NCBI RefSeq assembly: GCF_030315745.1
Contig: NZ_JASXSH010000029.1
Span: 1-36,981 of the forward strand
Direction: 5' to 3'
DNA: 36,981 nt
Origin: Gordonia heveisoli
GTDB lineage: Bacteria; Actinomycetota; Actinomycetes; Mycobacteriales; Mycobacteriaceae
Positions within the stretch are counted from its first letter, which is position 1. The number at the start of each line of letters is the position of its first letter. The notes under the pieces are model-generated. The model searched no databases and was not told where the DNA came from. It was given only the letters and a program-made list of their open reading frames with translations. A program made the position numbers and the translations under genes. Below, in pieces: positions 24,373-32,641 of this stretch.

Positions 24373-24999
24373 TCAGCCCTGTGCTGCGAGGATGCGGATC
24401 TCGAAGATCAGCGTGTCCCCGCGCTCGATGCCGGCGCTCGGGTTGCCCTCGGCGTACCCGTCGGCACTGGTCATCGCGACCGCGACGGTCGAGCCGACCT
24501 TCTGTCCGGCAATGGCCTTGCTGAAGCCGGGGATGACGCCGTTGAGCGGGAAGTCGATGGGCTGCCCGGTCTGATAGCTGCTGTCGAATTCTTTGCCCGT
24601 GCGTCCATTGACGCCTTCGTAGCAGACCAGGACGGTGGCGGTCTCGGCAACGACCGGGCCGGAGCCTTCGGCCAGGGTGTGCACCGTGGTCTGCCCGATG
24701 GCGAACGGAGCGGTGACCTCGATCTTCGGTGCGGTCTTGGCGGTGGACCCGGTGACCTGGACCTTGCCCGAGGTGCCGTCGAGGGTCCACTTCGGGCCGC
24801 TGCCGTCCGATGCCTCGGTGGGGCACGACGAGGTATCCGGGGTCTCGGTGCCAGTCGTCTGGGTGCCTGTCGCCTCGGTGGCGACGGTGGTCTCGTCGGT
24901 TGGGGACGCACTGCTGTCGTCGGAATCGGATCCGCAGGCGGCGAGGCCTGCCATCATGACTACGGCGATCGGGACCAGCGCTGCGCGACGAAGCATCAT
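24373..24999 (-). CDS. FKBP-type peptidyl-prolyl isomerase lipoprotein
   Basis: A 208-residue exported lipoprotein. The signal peptide is MMLRRAALVPIAVVMMAGLAAC with the lipobox LAAC (C22), followed by a Ser/Thr-rich linker to about residue 70. The C-terminal FKBP domain has VLVCYEGVNGRTGKEFDSSY, IDFPLNGVIPGFSKAIAGQKVGSTVAVAM and a closing LIFEIRIL strand. Such proteins speed proline isomerisation during folding outside the membrane. The start could be ATG 24999 or 24996; TAGCGT on the minus strand (25008-25013) ends eight bases before the first. It precedes a LysE-type exporter. Confidence 0.88.
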   Translation of the reverse strand: MMLRRAALVPIAVVMMAGLAACGSDSDDSSASPTDETTVATEATGTQTTGTETPDTSSCPTEASDGSGPKWTLDGTSGKVQVTGSTAKTAPKIEVTAPFAIGQTTVHTLAEGSGPVVAETATVLVCYEGVNGRTGKEFDSSYQTGQPIDFPLNGVIPGFSKAIAGQKVGSTVAVAMTSADGYAEGNPSAGIERGDTLIFEIRILAAQG

Positions 25000-25124
25000 G
25001 ACGCCAAACGCTACCGAATCAATGTCGGACTGTTGAACACGGACCGAAACTGTCCGTAATTGGCGAGACGGTGGTGGGGCCGACACTCCCGTCGGTCGAG
25101 CGATGACCCGAGAGGATCAGGAAA

Positions 25125-25562
25125 ATGACTCGCGAACTACAGGTCACCTTCGACTGCGCCGACCCGGGCGCCTTGTCGGCGTTCTGGGCAGAAGTGCTCG
25201 GCTACCGGTTGCAGGATCCGCCCGGCGACTTCGCGACCTGGGAGGACGCCCTGAAGGCTTTCGGTGTACCGCCGGAGCAATGGAACTCCGCGTCGGCGAT
25301 CGTCGACCCGGACGGTCGTGGGCCGCGGGTGTTCTTTCAACGTGTCCCGGAGGGTAAGACGGCGAAGAACCGTGTGCACCTCGATGTCCGGGCCGCACCC
25401 GGTCTCGAGGGCGCGGACCGCATGGCGGCGCTCGAGGCCGAGGCGACGCGGTTGGTCGGGCTCGGTGCGGCACGGGTGGAGCGTTTCGAACCCCGACCAC
25501 CGATGGAGGCGGGCCACATCGTCCTGGCCGATCCAGAGGGCAACGAGTTCTGCCTCGACTGA
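25125..25562 (+). CDS. VOC-family (glyoxalase-like) protein
   Basis: A 145-residue protein of the vicinal-oxygen-chelate fold, Glyoxalase_6 type. It begins VTFDCADPGALSAFWAEVLGY and ends GHIVLADPEGNEFCLD, with RVHLDVRA between. Many such actinobacterial proteins are uncharacterised; some bind antibiotics or small metabolites. AGAGGATCAGGA precedes the ATG. It ends 13 bases before the convergent USP-like gene. Confidence 0.85.
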   Translation: MTRELQVTFDCADPGALSAFWAEVLGYRLQDPPGDFATWEDALKAFGVPPEQWNSASAIVDPDGRGPRVFFQRVPEGKTAKNRVHLDVRAAPGLEGADRMAALEAEATRLVGLGAARVERFEPRPPMEAGHIVLADPEGNEFCLD

Positions 25563-25575
25563 GCCCGACAGGGCG

Positions 25576-26199
25576 TCAGCCCGCGGGCTGCGGGTGGGCC
25601 ACCCGCAGCCCGGGAAATGACGAGGACGCCGCTGCGCGTGTGGCCGGCCGGATCAGTCGGCGGCCATCGGTCACGATCAGCGACACCGAGGATGGCAGGG
25701 TCCGGGCCAATCGGCGTGCGAGGGGGCCCGGCCGATCTCCAGTCATGCCGACGAGCACTGCGGTGGCCTCGGTGTCGGTGGCCAGGCGCCTCAGCACTCG
25801 TAGTGGATTGCCCACGCGGGCAATCGAATCGACCTGGCCGTGATAGCCCGCGGGCATCGCCTCACGACCCCGCCGAAGTAGTTCGTCGGTGATGGCTCGA
25901 TCGGACAGCAGGTAGGCGTCATCGTGGAGCGCGGTGGCAAGGGCAGCCCTGCCCGTGACGCTCGACCATGGGGAGCCGGCCCTCGGTGGTCCGGTCCTGG
26001 TCCCCGGCGGACGGGGTGTGCTGGTCGCGGTCGCCAGGATGACTCCACCGCCGGCTTCGGCCAGATGCGGAATGGCATTCAGGATGCGTCGGGACGTGTC
26101 TGTGTCGTCGAAGCCGACGATCAGTCGCCCGGTGGGGATGTCGGCGGTGATCGGGCCGGCGGTCGCTGGTTCGTCTCCGAACGGATTGCGGAGGAACAT
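25576..26199 (-). CDS. Universal-stress-protein-like protein
   Basis: A 207-residue protein of the USP fold. It has GRLIVGFDDTDTSRRILNAIPHLAEAGGGVILATATS (about 27-63), the first strand and helix of a USP, and near the C-terminus AVLVGMTGDRPGPLARRLARTLPSSVSLIVTD, which is close to the G-x2-G-x9-G(S/T) ATP-binding pattern but with changed spacing. Whether it binds ATP is uncertain. The ATG at 26199 has GAGGTGA ahead. It is divergent from the second histidine kinase, which may link it to a stress response. Its last 12 codons form half of a strong hairpin. Confidence 0.7.
   Translation of the reverse strand: MFLRNPFGDEPATAGPITADIPTGRLIVGFDDTDTSRRILNAIPHLAEAGGGVILATATSTPRPPGTRTGPPRAGSPWSSVTGRAALATALHDDAYLLSDRAITDELLRRGREAMPAGYHGQVDSIARVGNPLRVLRRLATDTEATAVLVGMTGDRPGPLARRLARTLPSSVSLIVTDGRRLIRPATRAAASSSFPGLRVAHPQPAG
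25585..25611. terminator. Perfect 13-bp hairpin inside the USP-like coding end
   Basis: GGGCTGCGGGTGG (25585-25597) and CCACCCGCAGCCC (25599-25611) pair fully with almost no loop; opening two pairs gives an 11-bp stem with a five-base loop. It lies in the last codons of the USP-like gene and just past the VOC gene end, so it probably ends the VOC transcript. Confidence 0.65.
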
Positions 26200-26365
26200 C
26201 TCTCTCACCTCGTCGTTTGGGTGGGTGGCGGGTGCGTTGATCTGACCTCTTCGACGCTATTGCCGGACGTGCGGGCGATCTTCGGACGAGGGATTGATCC
26301 GTGATCCACCCGGGGGTGGAGGTGTGGTTCCGCGCAAGGGTGGATGATTGCCGTCGGATCCGACC

Positions 26366-26371
26366 TATCCT
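26366..26371 (+). promoter_or_regulatory. Candidate -10 box (leaderless) for the second kinase
   Basis: TATCCT fits TANNNT and ends seven bases before GTG 26379. There is no Shine-Dalgarno in between, which supports a leaderless transcript and this start. Confidence 0.45.
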
Positions 26372-26378
26372 GGTATAG

Positions 26379-27530
26379 GTGAGCGGGTTGGACGCGAAAC
26401 TGTTGCGGCGCATCGAGATGGTGGGTGGTGGCTATCCGCCGCTGTATCCGGTGGTGATGTTCATCTCGCTGGTTGCGGTCACCGTGATCGCAGTGGTTCA
26501 GCGATTGCCGCTGGAGCCGCCGTTCTGGGCACTGCTCGGTGCGACGGTCGGGGCGGTCTCGCTCGTGGTGGATCTCGTCACGTTGAGCTCCATCCCGTGT
26601 GCGGTGTTCGCCATGCTGGCCACCGCGCTCTTCCTCGGAGATCCGGTCCCGATCGATTTCGCTCCGATGCTGCTCGTGCTGAACGCGGCGATCGCTTCGG
26701 CGATGGAGTCGCTTCGACTGGGACTGGCCCTGTCCGGGGTCTCGGTGGCGTTGGTGGTCGTCGCCGGTCAGCTCGACCATCTCGACGCATGGCCCGCGTA
26801 TGTGCTGGCGATCTCGATCGGCTGGCTGGTCGGTTACATGGTGCTGAGCCAGAAGCGCTTGGCGGAGAACGAAGTCGGTGCGCAGCGGGCGCGCGCGGAC
26901 CGGGCTGCAGGTGATGAGCGGCGTCGCATCGCCCGCGAGGTACACGACGTGATCGCCCACTCGCTGTCGATCACCGTACTCAATGTGACCGGAGCGCGCC
27001 GCGCACTGGAAGAGGGCGCGACCGACGAGGCGATGGAGGCGCTCGCGGACGCCGAGAGGCTCGGGCGGCAGGCGATGACTGAGATCCGCTACATAGTCAA
27101 GGTGCTGGGATCCGACGACGAATCGGCCGCGCCGACACCGGACGCCGCCGACATCGACAAACTCGTGGCCGAGTATCGGAAGGCAGGCATCGACGTCTCA
27201 CTGGACGTCACCGGCGATCCGGACACCATTCCCGGCGCCATCGGATCCGCGCTCTACCGGATCACGCAGGAATCGCTCGCGAATGTGGTCAAACACGCGG
27301 GCTGGCCGTCGGCCAGCGTCGAACTCATCGCCGGGTCGGATATCGTTCTGCGCGTGGAGAATCCATGTGACGGGAAAATGCGCATCAAGGACGGGGGATC
27401 GGGGATCGGGGGAATGAAGCAGCGTGCTCAACTGCTCGGTGGCTTCGTGGACACCGTTGTCACCTCCGACACCTGGGTGGTGACCGCGGTGTTCCCGGCC
27501 GAACATGCGACCACGAAGGCGGTTGGCTGA
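26379..27530 (+). CDS. NarL-type sensor histidine kinase (second system)
   Basis: A 383-residue membrane kinase with about six helices between residues 25 and 155 and hardly any extracellular loop. The HisKA_3 segment is ERRRIAREVHDVIAHSLSITVLNV with phosphoacceptor H189; the ATP-binding domain has ESLANVVKHAGWPSASVEL and GSGIGGMKQRAQLLGG. It lacks the GAF domains of DosS. The stop shares a base with the response regulator start (TGATG), so both are co-translated. It is divergent from a USP-like gene. The signal is unknown. Confidence 0.88.
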   Translation: MSGLDAKLLRRIEMVGGGYPPLYPVVMFISLVAVTVIAVVQRLPLEPPFWALLGATVGAVSLVVDLVTLSSIPCAVFAMLATALFLGDPVPIDFAPMLLVLNAAIASAMESLRLGLALSGVSVALVVVAGQLDHLDAWPAYVLAISIGWLVGYMVLSQKRLAENEVGAQRARADRAAGDERRRIAREVHDVIAHSLSITVLNVTGARRALEEGATDEAMEALADAERLGRQAMTEIRYIVKVLGSDDESAAPTPDAADIDKLVAEYRKAGIDVSLDVTGDPDTIPGAIGSALYRITQESLANVVKHAGWPSASVELIAGSDIVLRVENPCDGKMRIKDGGSGIGGMKQRAQLLGGFVDTVVTSDTWVVTAVFPAEHATTKAVG

Positions 27531-28219
27531 TGTCACTGCATGTGGTGACGGACGCCGCGCCGACCCGGGTTCTTCTCGTCGACGACCAGGAACTCGTGCG
27601 CACCGGCCTCCGTCGCATCCTGCGGGTGAAGGACGGCTTCGAGATCGTCGGTGAATGCGGGGACGGCGGTGAGGTCGTCGAGGCCGTGACGGTGACGCGT
27701 CCGGATGTCGTGTTGATGGATCTGCGGATGCGCCGAGTGGACGGCATCGTCGCGACCGCCGCGGTTCGCAAGATGTCGGCGCCGCCACCGGTATTGGTGC
27801 TGACCACCTTCGATGACGATCAGTTGCTGTCGGCGGCATTGCGTGCGGGTGCGGCCGGGTTCATTCTCAAGGATTCGCCGGCGGAGACCCTGATCTGGGC
27901 GGTTCGGGCGGTGGTCCGTGACGGCGCATACCTGGATCCGGCGGTGACCGGGCGTGTCCTACAGGGTTTTCGGCGTGCCGCACCGGCGACGATGCCGGCC
28001 GCGAACCACAAGCTGACCGAGCGCGAGATCGATGTCCTGCGCGCGATGGCGCGGGGCCGGACGAACGGCGAGATCGCCGCGGAGTTGCATATTTCCGAGG
28101 TCACGGTGAAGAGCCACGTCAACCACATCTTCACGAAACTGGATCTGCGCGATCGGGCGGCCGCGATCATCTGGGCATTCGACCACGGGCTCGTGCAACC
28201 CACGGCGGGTGGGCGCTGA
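27530..28219 (+). CDS. NarL/LuxR-type response regulator (second system)
   Basis: A 229-residue regulator. The receiver has LLVDDQELV, phosphoacceptor D64 in MDLRMRRVDG, VLTTFDDDQ and the lysine in FILKDSPA. The usual proline after DLRM is an arginine here, in a loop that is nearly always Pro in this family. The HTH is LTEREIDVLRAMARGRTNGEIAAELHISEVTVKSHVNHIFTKL. About ten extra residues precede the receiver. Targets may include the divergent USP-like gene and its own operon. A large hairpin follows. Confidence 0.9.
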   Translation: MSLHVVTDAAPTRVLLVDDQELVRTGLRRILRVKDGFEIVGECGDGGEVVEAVTVTRPDVVLMDLRMRRVDGIVATAAVRKMSAPPPVLVLTTFDDDQLLSAALRAGAAGFILKDSPAETLIWAVRAVVRDGAYLDPAVTGRVLQGFRRAAPATMPAANHKLTEREIDVLRAMARGRTNGEIAAELHISEVTVKSHVNHIFTKLDLRDRAAAIIWAFDHGLVQPTAGGR

Positions 28220-28238
28220 CGTTCTGGTCGTGGTCATG

Positions 28239-28297
28239 GGTTGGCTCCGGCCGATCAGCCGGGTCGGGGGTTCGGGCGGATCGGTCCGGAGCCAACC
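28239..28297. terminator. Long hairpin between convergent genes
   Basis: GGTTGGCTCCGG (28239-28250) pairs fully with 28286-28297, and the stem continues with CCGATC/GATCGG after a one-base bulge, giving 18 pairs and a 22-base loop. It lies between the response regulator end (28219) and the convergent thioesterase end (28360). The rest of this 140-base gap holds nothing else I can identify. Confidence 0.65.
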
Positions 28298-28359
28298 ACT
28301 ACATCGGCACGGCGTTCGGCGGCGTTACACACGCAACCGAGGATTCTCTTCGGTCCGCC

Positions 28360-29130
28360 TCAGGCGCGGATCGTGAGCGATTGGGCGAGTGTCCCGAACG
28401 GGCCGGTGGCGTCGTGCAGGACGCTGGCGGTCACCCCGATGCCCTGCGGTCCGAAGGACACCGTGGTGTCGAAGCCGACCCCATCGCCGTCGGGGTGGCG
28501 GAACAGGTGTGCGGTCAGGTCGATGTTCGGGAAGTTGGCGTCCTGCGGGTGCACGCGGACGGCCATTCCGTTGGCGATGTCGAACAGGCCGGCGGCTCGG
28601 GCCAGTGGGCTGATCTCCTCGTCGTCGAGGATGGCCTCGTCGGTACGCACCCAGAATCGCGCGCGGCCGGGCTGCTCGTGGTCGCGATGGACTTGTACCG
28701 ATGCGATGAATCCGCCGGGCCACATCGTCGTCGCATCCCAGCCGGGCATGGTTTCGGGAGCGGGTAGCGGCGCCCATCCGCTTCCTGCTCCGACCGGGGT
28801 GTCGGTGGCTTGGATGAACCAGGCGCGCAGCCGAACTCCGGCACGACCGGCATGGCTCAACGTCGCTTCGACGAGTTCGATGGTGCGTCCGGGCCGGACG
28901 ACAGCGACCTCGATGTCGAAGACATCCATCGGGAGGGTCCCAAGGATGTCGAAGGACAGTCGGCCGAGCAGCAGCGTGTCGTCCGGGCGACGGTCGTGGA
29001 AGTCGCTTTCCACCACGTGAGCAAGCAACCCGAGTGCCGGGGCGATGTGCTGGGTGTTGATGTCCCATGCGCCGCTGACATGCTCGGTCGGCAGGAACGA
29101 CCTGCCGTCGACGCGCTTGAAGTAGGCCAT
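28360..29130 (-). CDS. Acyl-CoA thioesterase-like double-hotdog protein
   Basis: A 256-residue protein of the thioesterase-like (4HBT_3) family with N- and C-terminal hotdog halves. The first half contains GAWDINTQHIAPALGLLAHVVE and LGRLSFDILGTLPMDVFDIEVAVVRPGRTIELVEATLSH, the second LTAHLFRHPDGDGVGFDTTVSFGPQGIGVTASVLHD. Such proteins hydrolyse acyl-CoA of lipid or side-chain degradation. AGGAGA lies six bases before the ATG. It is divergent from a TetR regulator, which is a likely controller. Confidence 0.82.
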   Translation of the reverse strand: MAYFKRVDGRSFLPTEHVSGAWDINTQHIAPALGLLAHVVESDFHDRRPDDTLLLGRLSFDILGTLPMDVFDIEVAVVRPGRTIELVEATLSHAGRAGVRLRAWFIQATDTPVGAGSGWAPLPAPETMPGWDATTMWPGGFIASVQVHRDHEQPGRARFWVRTDEAILDDEEISPLARAAGLFDIANGMAVRVHPQDANFPNIDLTAHLFRHPDGDGVGFDTTVSFGPQGIGVTASVLHDATGPFGTLAQSLTIRA

Positions 29131-29241
29131 GGTGGTCTCCTGATCGGAAAGGTGAGACGACGATACGAATGGCAGGGCGAAAATTCAACCTATCGGTCGA
29201 GGATTGCGAATCGGCGCTGGTAGCGTCGATATGGGGACGGC

Positions 29242-29276
29242 GTCGATCGTGTCGTATGGTGGTGTCGATCGTCGAC
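29242..29276. promoter_or_regulatory. Candidate operator and -10 in the TetR/thioesterase divergent region
   Basis: GTCGATCGT occurs twice, at 29242 and 29264, 22 bases apart (two helical turns); the second copy extends to the inverted repeat GTCGA-TCG-TCGAC. TATGGT (29255-29260) between them could be the -10 of the TetR gene. Autoregulation by TetR binding is an inference. Confidence 0.35.
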
Positions 29277-29312
29277 GAGGCGTATCGCGGTCGGCGTAGG
29301 AAGTGGTGATCA

Positions 29313-29981
29313 GTGACCGATACGGACAACGCCGCCGGCATCTCGGGCGCGCGTCTCGTCACGTCGAGCCGGGTGTCACGCCGCCGCGACCGCCGAAAAG
29401 CCGAGATCGTTCTCACCGCCACCGGCCTGCTCGCCGAGCACGGTTACCAGGGCATGAGTCTGGAGGATGTCGCCGAACGCACCGACATCGCGAAGGCGAC
29501 GCTCTATCACTACTTCGTCTCGAAGGATGCACTGGTCGCAGCCGTGCTGGAAGCGTTGACCGTAGCGATCAACACCCGGCTGGAAGCACGTCTCGACCAG
29601 GTTCGCGAACAGCCCTACACCGAGCAACTGACGGCCCTGATCGGCGAGCAGGTGCGGATCCTCACGGTCGAGTCACCCGAGGTCGCCATGGTCTTTTCGT
29701 GGCCGAGGCGGTGGCCGGAGGGTTTCGACGAGATCATCAAGGGGAGTCGTCGTCGGCACGACGCCATCTTCCGCGAGGTGGTCGTCGCCGGGCTGGCCGC
29801 AGGGGAGTTCGATTGTCCGGACGCCGATGTCGCGCTGCAGTGCCTGCACGGTGTGCTCAACCAGTCGTCGCTGTGGCTGCGGCCCAACCTGTCCGAGCAA
29901 CGATCGGAAGAGCTTCGGGAACTGGTGGTCACCACCGCGTTGCGCCTCTTCGCGCGCACCGCCGGGCCGGAGCGGATATGA
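29313..29981 (+). CDS. TetR-family regulator
   Basis: A 222-residue regulator. The HTH is VLTATGLLAEHGYQGMSLEDVAERTDIAKATLYHYFVSKDALVAAVLEAL (about 31-80), typical of TetR, and the remaining helical domain would bind a ligand. The start is GTG 29313. It is divergent from the acyl-CoA thioesterase and overlaps the AlkD-like gene by ATGA (29978-29981), so it heads a two-gene operon. A fatty acyl-CoA-type ligand is a reasonable guess from the neighbour. Confidence 0.88.
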   Translation: MTDTDNAAGISGARLVTSSRVSRRRDRRKAEIVLTATGLLAEHGYQGMSLEDVAERTDIAKATLYHYFVSKDALVAAVLEALTVAINTRLEARLDQVREQPYTEQLTALIGEQVRILTVESPEVAMVFSWPRRWPEGFDEIIKGSRRRHDAIFREVVVAGLAAGEFDCPDADVALQCLHGVLNQSSLWLRPNLSEQRSEELRELVVTTALRLFARTAGPERI

Positions 29982-30643
29982 CGTCGTCGGTGCAGGAGGT
30001 GCTCGCCGAACTCGCCGCGCTTCGAGATCCCAAGGCGCGTGCCATCAATCAACGCCACGGCGACGATCACGAGGTGAACCTCAGCAAGCTGCGGGCGGTC
30101 GCCAAAGGGCTGAAGAAGCAGCCGGAGCTGGCGCCGGCGCTGTGGGACACCGACGACACCGCCGCGCGGCTGGTGGCGATCCTGATCTGTAAACCGAAGT
30201 CGTTCACGGCCGATCAGCTCGACGCGATGCTGCGGGCCGGTCGCGTTCCGAAGGTGTACGACTGGCTCATCTCCTACGTGGTCAAGAAGCATCCGCAGGT
30301 CGAGGAACTCCGCCTCCGCTGGCTCGCCGACACCGATCCGGTCGTTGCGGCCGCCGGGTGGGCGCTGACCGCCGATCTCGTCACCAAAGACGGCGACCAG
30401 CTCGACCACGACCAGCTCCTCGATGTCATCGCCGCGGAGATGGCGGACGCACCGGAGCGGCTGCAGTGGGCGATGAACACCTGCCTGGGGCAGATCGGCA
30501 TCCACGACCCGACCCGCCGCGCGCGGGTGTTGGCGATCGGGGAGCGGCTCGCTGTCTTCCGGGACTACCCGACATCACCCGGCTGCACCTCGCCGTACGT
30601 GCCGATCTGGGTCGGGGAGATGGTGCGTCGCGCGCAATCCTGA
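29978..30643 (+). CDS. DNA alkylation repair (AlkD-like) HEAT-repeat protein
   Basis: A 221-residue all-helical protein resembling the COG4912 AlkD family of HEAT-like DNA glycosylase-related proteins. It has HEVNLSKLRAVAKGLKKQ, ALWDTDDTAARLVAILIC, VYDWLISYVVKKHPQ and the C-terminal GCTSPYVPIWVGEMVRR that closes this family. AlkD removes alkylated purines, but many relatives lack known activity. The ATG overlaps the TetR stop. The long frame that reads through from 29303 is out of phase with TetR and is not the gene. Confidence 0.75.
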   Translation: MTSSVQEVLAELAALRDPKARAINQRHGDDHEVNLSKLRAVAKGLKKQPELAPALWDTDDTAARLVAILICKPKSFTADQLDAMLRAGRVPKVYDWLISYVVKKHPQVEELRLRWLADTDPVVAAAGWALTADLVTKDGDQLDHDQLLDVIAAEMADAPERLQWAMNTCLGQIGIHDPTRRARVLAIGERLAVFRDYPTSPGCTSPYVPIWVGEMVRRAQS

Positions 30644-30663
30644 TCGGCGGTGCGACGGCCGGG

Positions 30664-31926
30664 TCAGGCGGGAGCCAGCCAGGACATGGCCGCCACGACG
30701 AGCGCTTCGGTCCCGACGGCGAGGGTCGGTGTGATGACCGGAGCAAATGCGGGCGAATGGTTCACCGGGATGTCGACGGCAACGCGGTTCTCCTCAACCG
30801 CTCGTTGATAGACCGCCGGGTCGATACCGCCGATACCCCAATACGTGTAGGGCACGCCGAGGGCGTTCGGGATCTCGCTGAAGTCCTCGCTCGCCGACTG
30901 GGCGGGCAGCTCCCGCACCGCCGCACCGAAATGCGCGGTGAGGGCGGTGGCGACCCGCGCGGTCACATCGGAATCGTTGGTGGTCAGCGGAAAGTGGTCG
31001 AAGAGTTCGAATTCGGGTGGGCGCGGGGAATCCGAGGCCATGCATTCGGCGGTGACGATCCGGCGCACGGCGTCGAGGATGGTCTGTCGGGTCTGCTCGC
31101 TGTACGTGCGAATGTTCAACTGTAGGACCGCATGATCGGCAATCACGTTGCTCTTGGTGCCCGCGGTGATGCTCCCGATGGTCAGCACCGCGGACTCGGC
31201 GGGGGCGACCTCGCGCGCGACGATGGTCTGTAATCGCACGACGATCATCGCGGCCAGGACGACCGGGTCGACCGCCGACTGCGGCATGGATCCGTGCGCA
31301 CCACGACCGTAGACGGTGATTCGTATGCTGTCGGCCGACGCCAGCGTGGCGCCCGCACGGGTCGCGATCAGTCCGGCAGGTGCGGGAAGCACGTGCTGGG
31401 CCAACGCCACGTCGACTTGGGGCAATTTCCCGGCGAGACCGTCGTCGACCATGGCGCGCGCACCGTCGGAGGTTTCCTCGGCAGGCTGAAACAGTGCGAT
31501 GACGGTCCCGTGCCAGTGCGGGCGTCCCTCGGCGAAGATCTGCGCGGCGCCCAGTAGGCAGGAAACGTGGACGTCGTGCCCGCAGGCGTGCATGACCGGA
31601 ACGTCGTGACCGTCGGCGTCGACCGCCCGAACAGTGCTCGCGTAGTCGAGTCCAGTGGCCTCGGCGACCGGCAGAGCGTCCATGTCGGCGCGCAAGAGCA
31701 CACCAGGCCCGGGGCCGTTGCGCAGGAGTCCGACGACACCTGTGCCGCCGACCTGCTCATGCACGTCGAAGCCCCATCCACGAAGGCGATCGGCGACTAC
31801 TCGGGCGGTGTCGGACTCCTGATGTGACAACTCGGGATGGGCGTGGAGGGCGCGATAGAGATCGGCCTGCCATTCTGCGACGTTGGGCATCGTGCTGAGG
31901 ATCCGGGCAGTTGGGTCAGCGGTCAT
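30664..31926 (-). CDS. M20-family amidohydrolase/carboxypeptidase
   Basis: A 420-residue metal-dependent amidohydrolase of the M20D type, as in IAA-amino acid or N-acyl amino acid hydrolases. Zinc ligands lie in MHACGHDVH and in the catalytic PAEE pair, and the dimerisation domain contains GRGAHGSMPQ. The C-terminal SASEDFSEIPN segment holds the last ligand-bearing loop. The substrate is probably an N-acylated or conjugated amino acid. ATG 31926 is chosen; ATG 31938 four codons earlier is equally allowed. It is divergent from a TRIC channel gene with about 70 bases between. Confidence 0.88.
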   Translation of the reverse strand: MTADPTARILSTMPNVAEWQADLYRALHAHPELSHQESDTARVVADRLRGWGFDVHEQVGGTGVVGLLRNGPGPGVLLRADMDALPVAEATGLDYASTVRAVDADGHDVPVMHACGHDVHVSCLLGAAQIFAEGRPHWHGTVIALFQPAEETSDGARAMVDDGLAGKLPQVDVALAQHVLPAPAGLIATRAGATLASADSIRITVYGRGAHGSMPQSAVDPVVLAAMIVVRLQTIVAREVAPAESAVLTIGSITAGTKSNVIADHAVLQLNIRTYSEQTRQTILDAVRRIVTAECMASDSPRPPEFELFDHFPLTTNDSDVTARVATALTAHFGAAVRELPAQSASEDFSEIPNALGVPYTYWGIGGIDPAVYQRAVEENRVAVDIPVNHSPAFAPVITPTLAVGTEALVVAAMSWLAPA

Positions 31927-31983
31927 GCTCTCCACCATGCCGGTCCCGGCGCTCGTTCGGAAGCCTATGCCGCCGAAGTCCGG

Positions 31984-31989
31984 TATATC
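31984..31989 (+). promoter_or_regulatory. Candidate -10 box for the TRIC-channel gene
   Basis: TATATC ends seven bases before ATG 31997. It is a near fit to TANNNT and again suggests a leaderless message. Confidence 0.3.
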
Positions 31990-31996
31990 TCGTGTC

Positions 31997-32632
31997 ATGT
32001 CGACGCATTCGACGCTGCTGCTGGTCCTCGACCTCGTCGGCACGTTCGCCTTCGCACTCAACGGCGCGATGACGGCCGTCCGGTTCGTGCGTCTCGACAT
32101 CGTGGGCGTGGTGACCCTGGGTATGTTCACCGCGCTCGGCGGCGGGATGATCCGCGACATCCTGCTCGACGCGCTGCCGCCGGCGACCTTCCTGGATTGG
32201 CGCTATCTTGCGGTGGCATTGGCCGGCGGCCTACTGGCCTTTGTCCTGAGCCGCGGCCTGGAAAAGTTGAGCATGCCGATCATCGTGCTCGACGCCGTCG
32301 GACTGAGCGTCTTCGCCGTGCTCGGCACTTTCAAGGCCTTGGATCTGAATTTTGGTGTGGTGCAAGCAATCATGGTCGGCACGATCAGCGCGGTCGGAGG
32401 TGGCACCATTCGTGACGTGATGATCCAGCAAGTACCGACCGTGCTCCGCAGCGAGTTGTACGCAATCCCGGCACTGATCGCTGCGGGCTGTGCCGCCGCG
32501 ACCTACAGCTTCGGTCATCACGGCACCGTCGCGGCGTTGAGTGCGGCATCGCTGTGTTTCGTCGTCAGGATGGTCGGGGTCCGCTTCGACCTGCACGCAC
32601 CCCGACCGTGGGGGAGTGACCGATCGGGGTAG
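31997..32632 (+). CDS. TRIC/UPF0126-family cation channel
   Basis: A 211-residue membrane protein built from two similar three-helix halves plus one helix. Each half carries the family signature: FTALGGGMIRDILLDA (about 43-58) and ISAVGGGTIRDVMIQQ (about 128-143). Prokaryotic TRIC proteins form trimeric potassium or other monovalent cation pores. ATG 31997 follows a TATATC box. The longer frame from 31883 would overlap the divergent amidohydrolase and is unlikely. Convergent gene ends nine bases later. Confidence 0.88.
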   Translation: MSTHSTLLLVLDLVGTFAFALNGAMTAVRFVRLDIVGVVTLGMFTALGGGMIRDILLDALPPATFLDWRYLAVALAGGLLAFVLSRGLEKLSMPIIVLDAVGLSVFAVLGTFKALDLNFGVVQAIMVGTISAVGGGTIRDVMIQQVPTVLRSELYAIPALIAAGCAAATYSFGHHGTVAALSAASLCFVVRMVGVRFDLHAPRPWGSDRSG

Positions 32633-32641
32633 TGCGCCTAT

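Noticed and set aside
29303..30643. Single long fusion frame ending in the AlkD-like protein
   Set aside because: Its first part is out of frame with the clear TetR gene; the ATG at 29978 overlapping the TetR stop is the true start.
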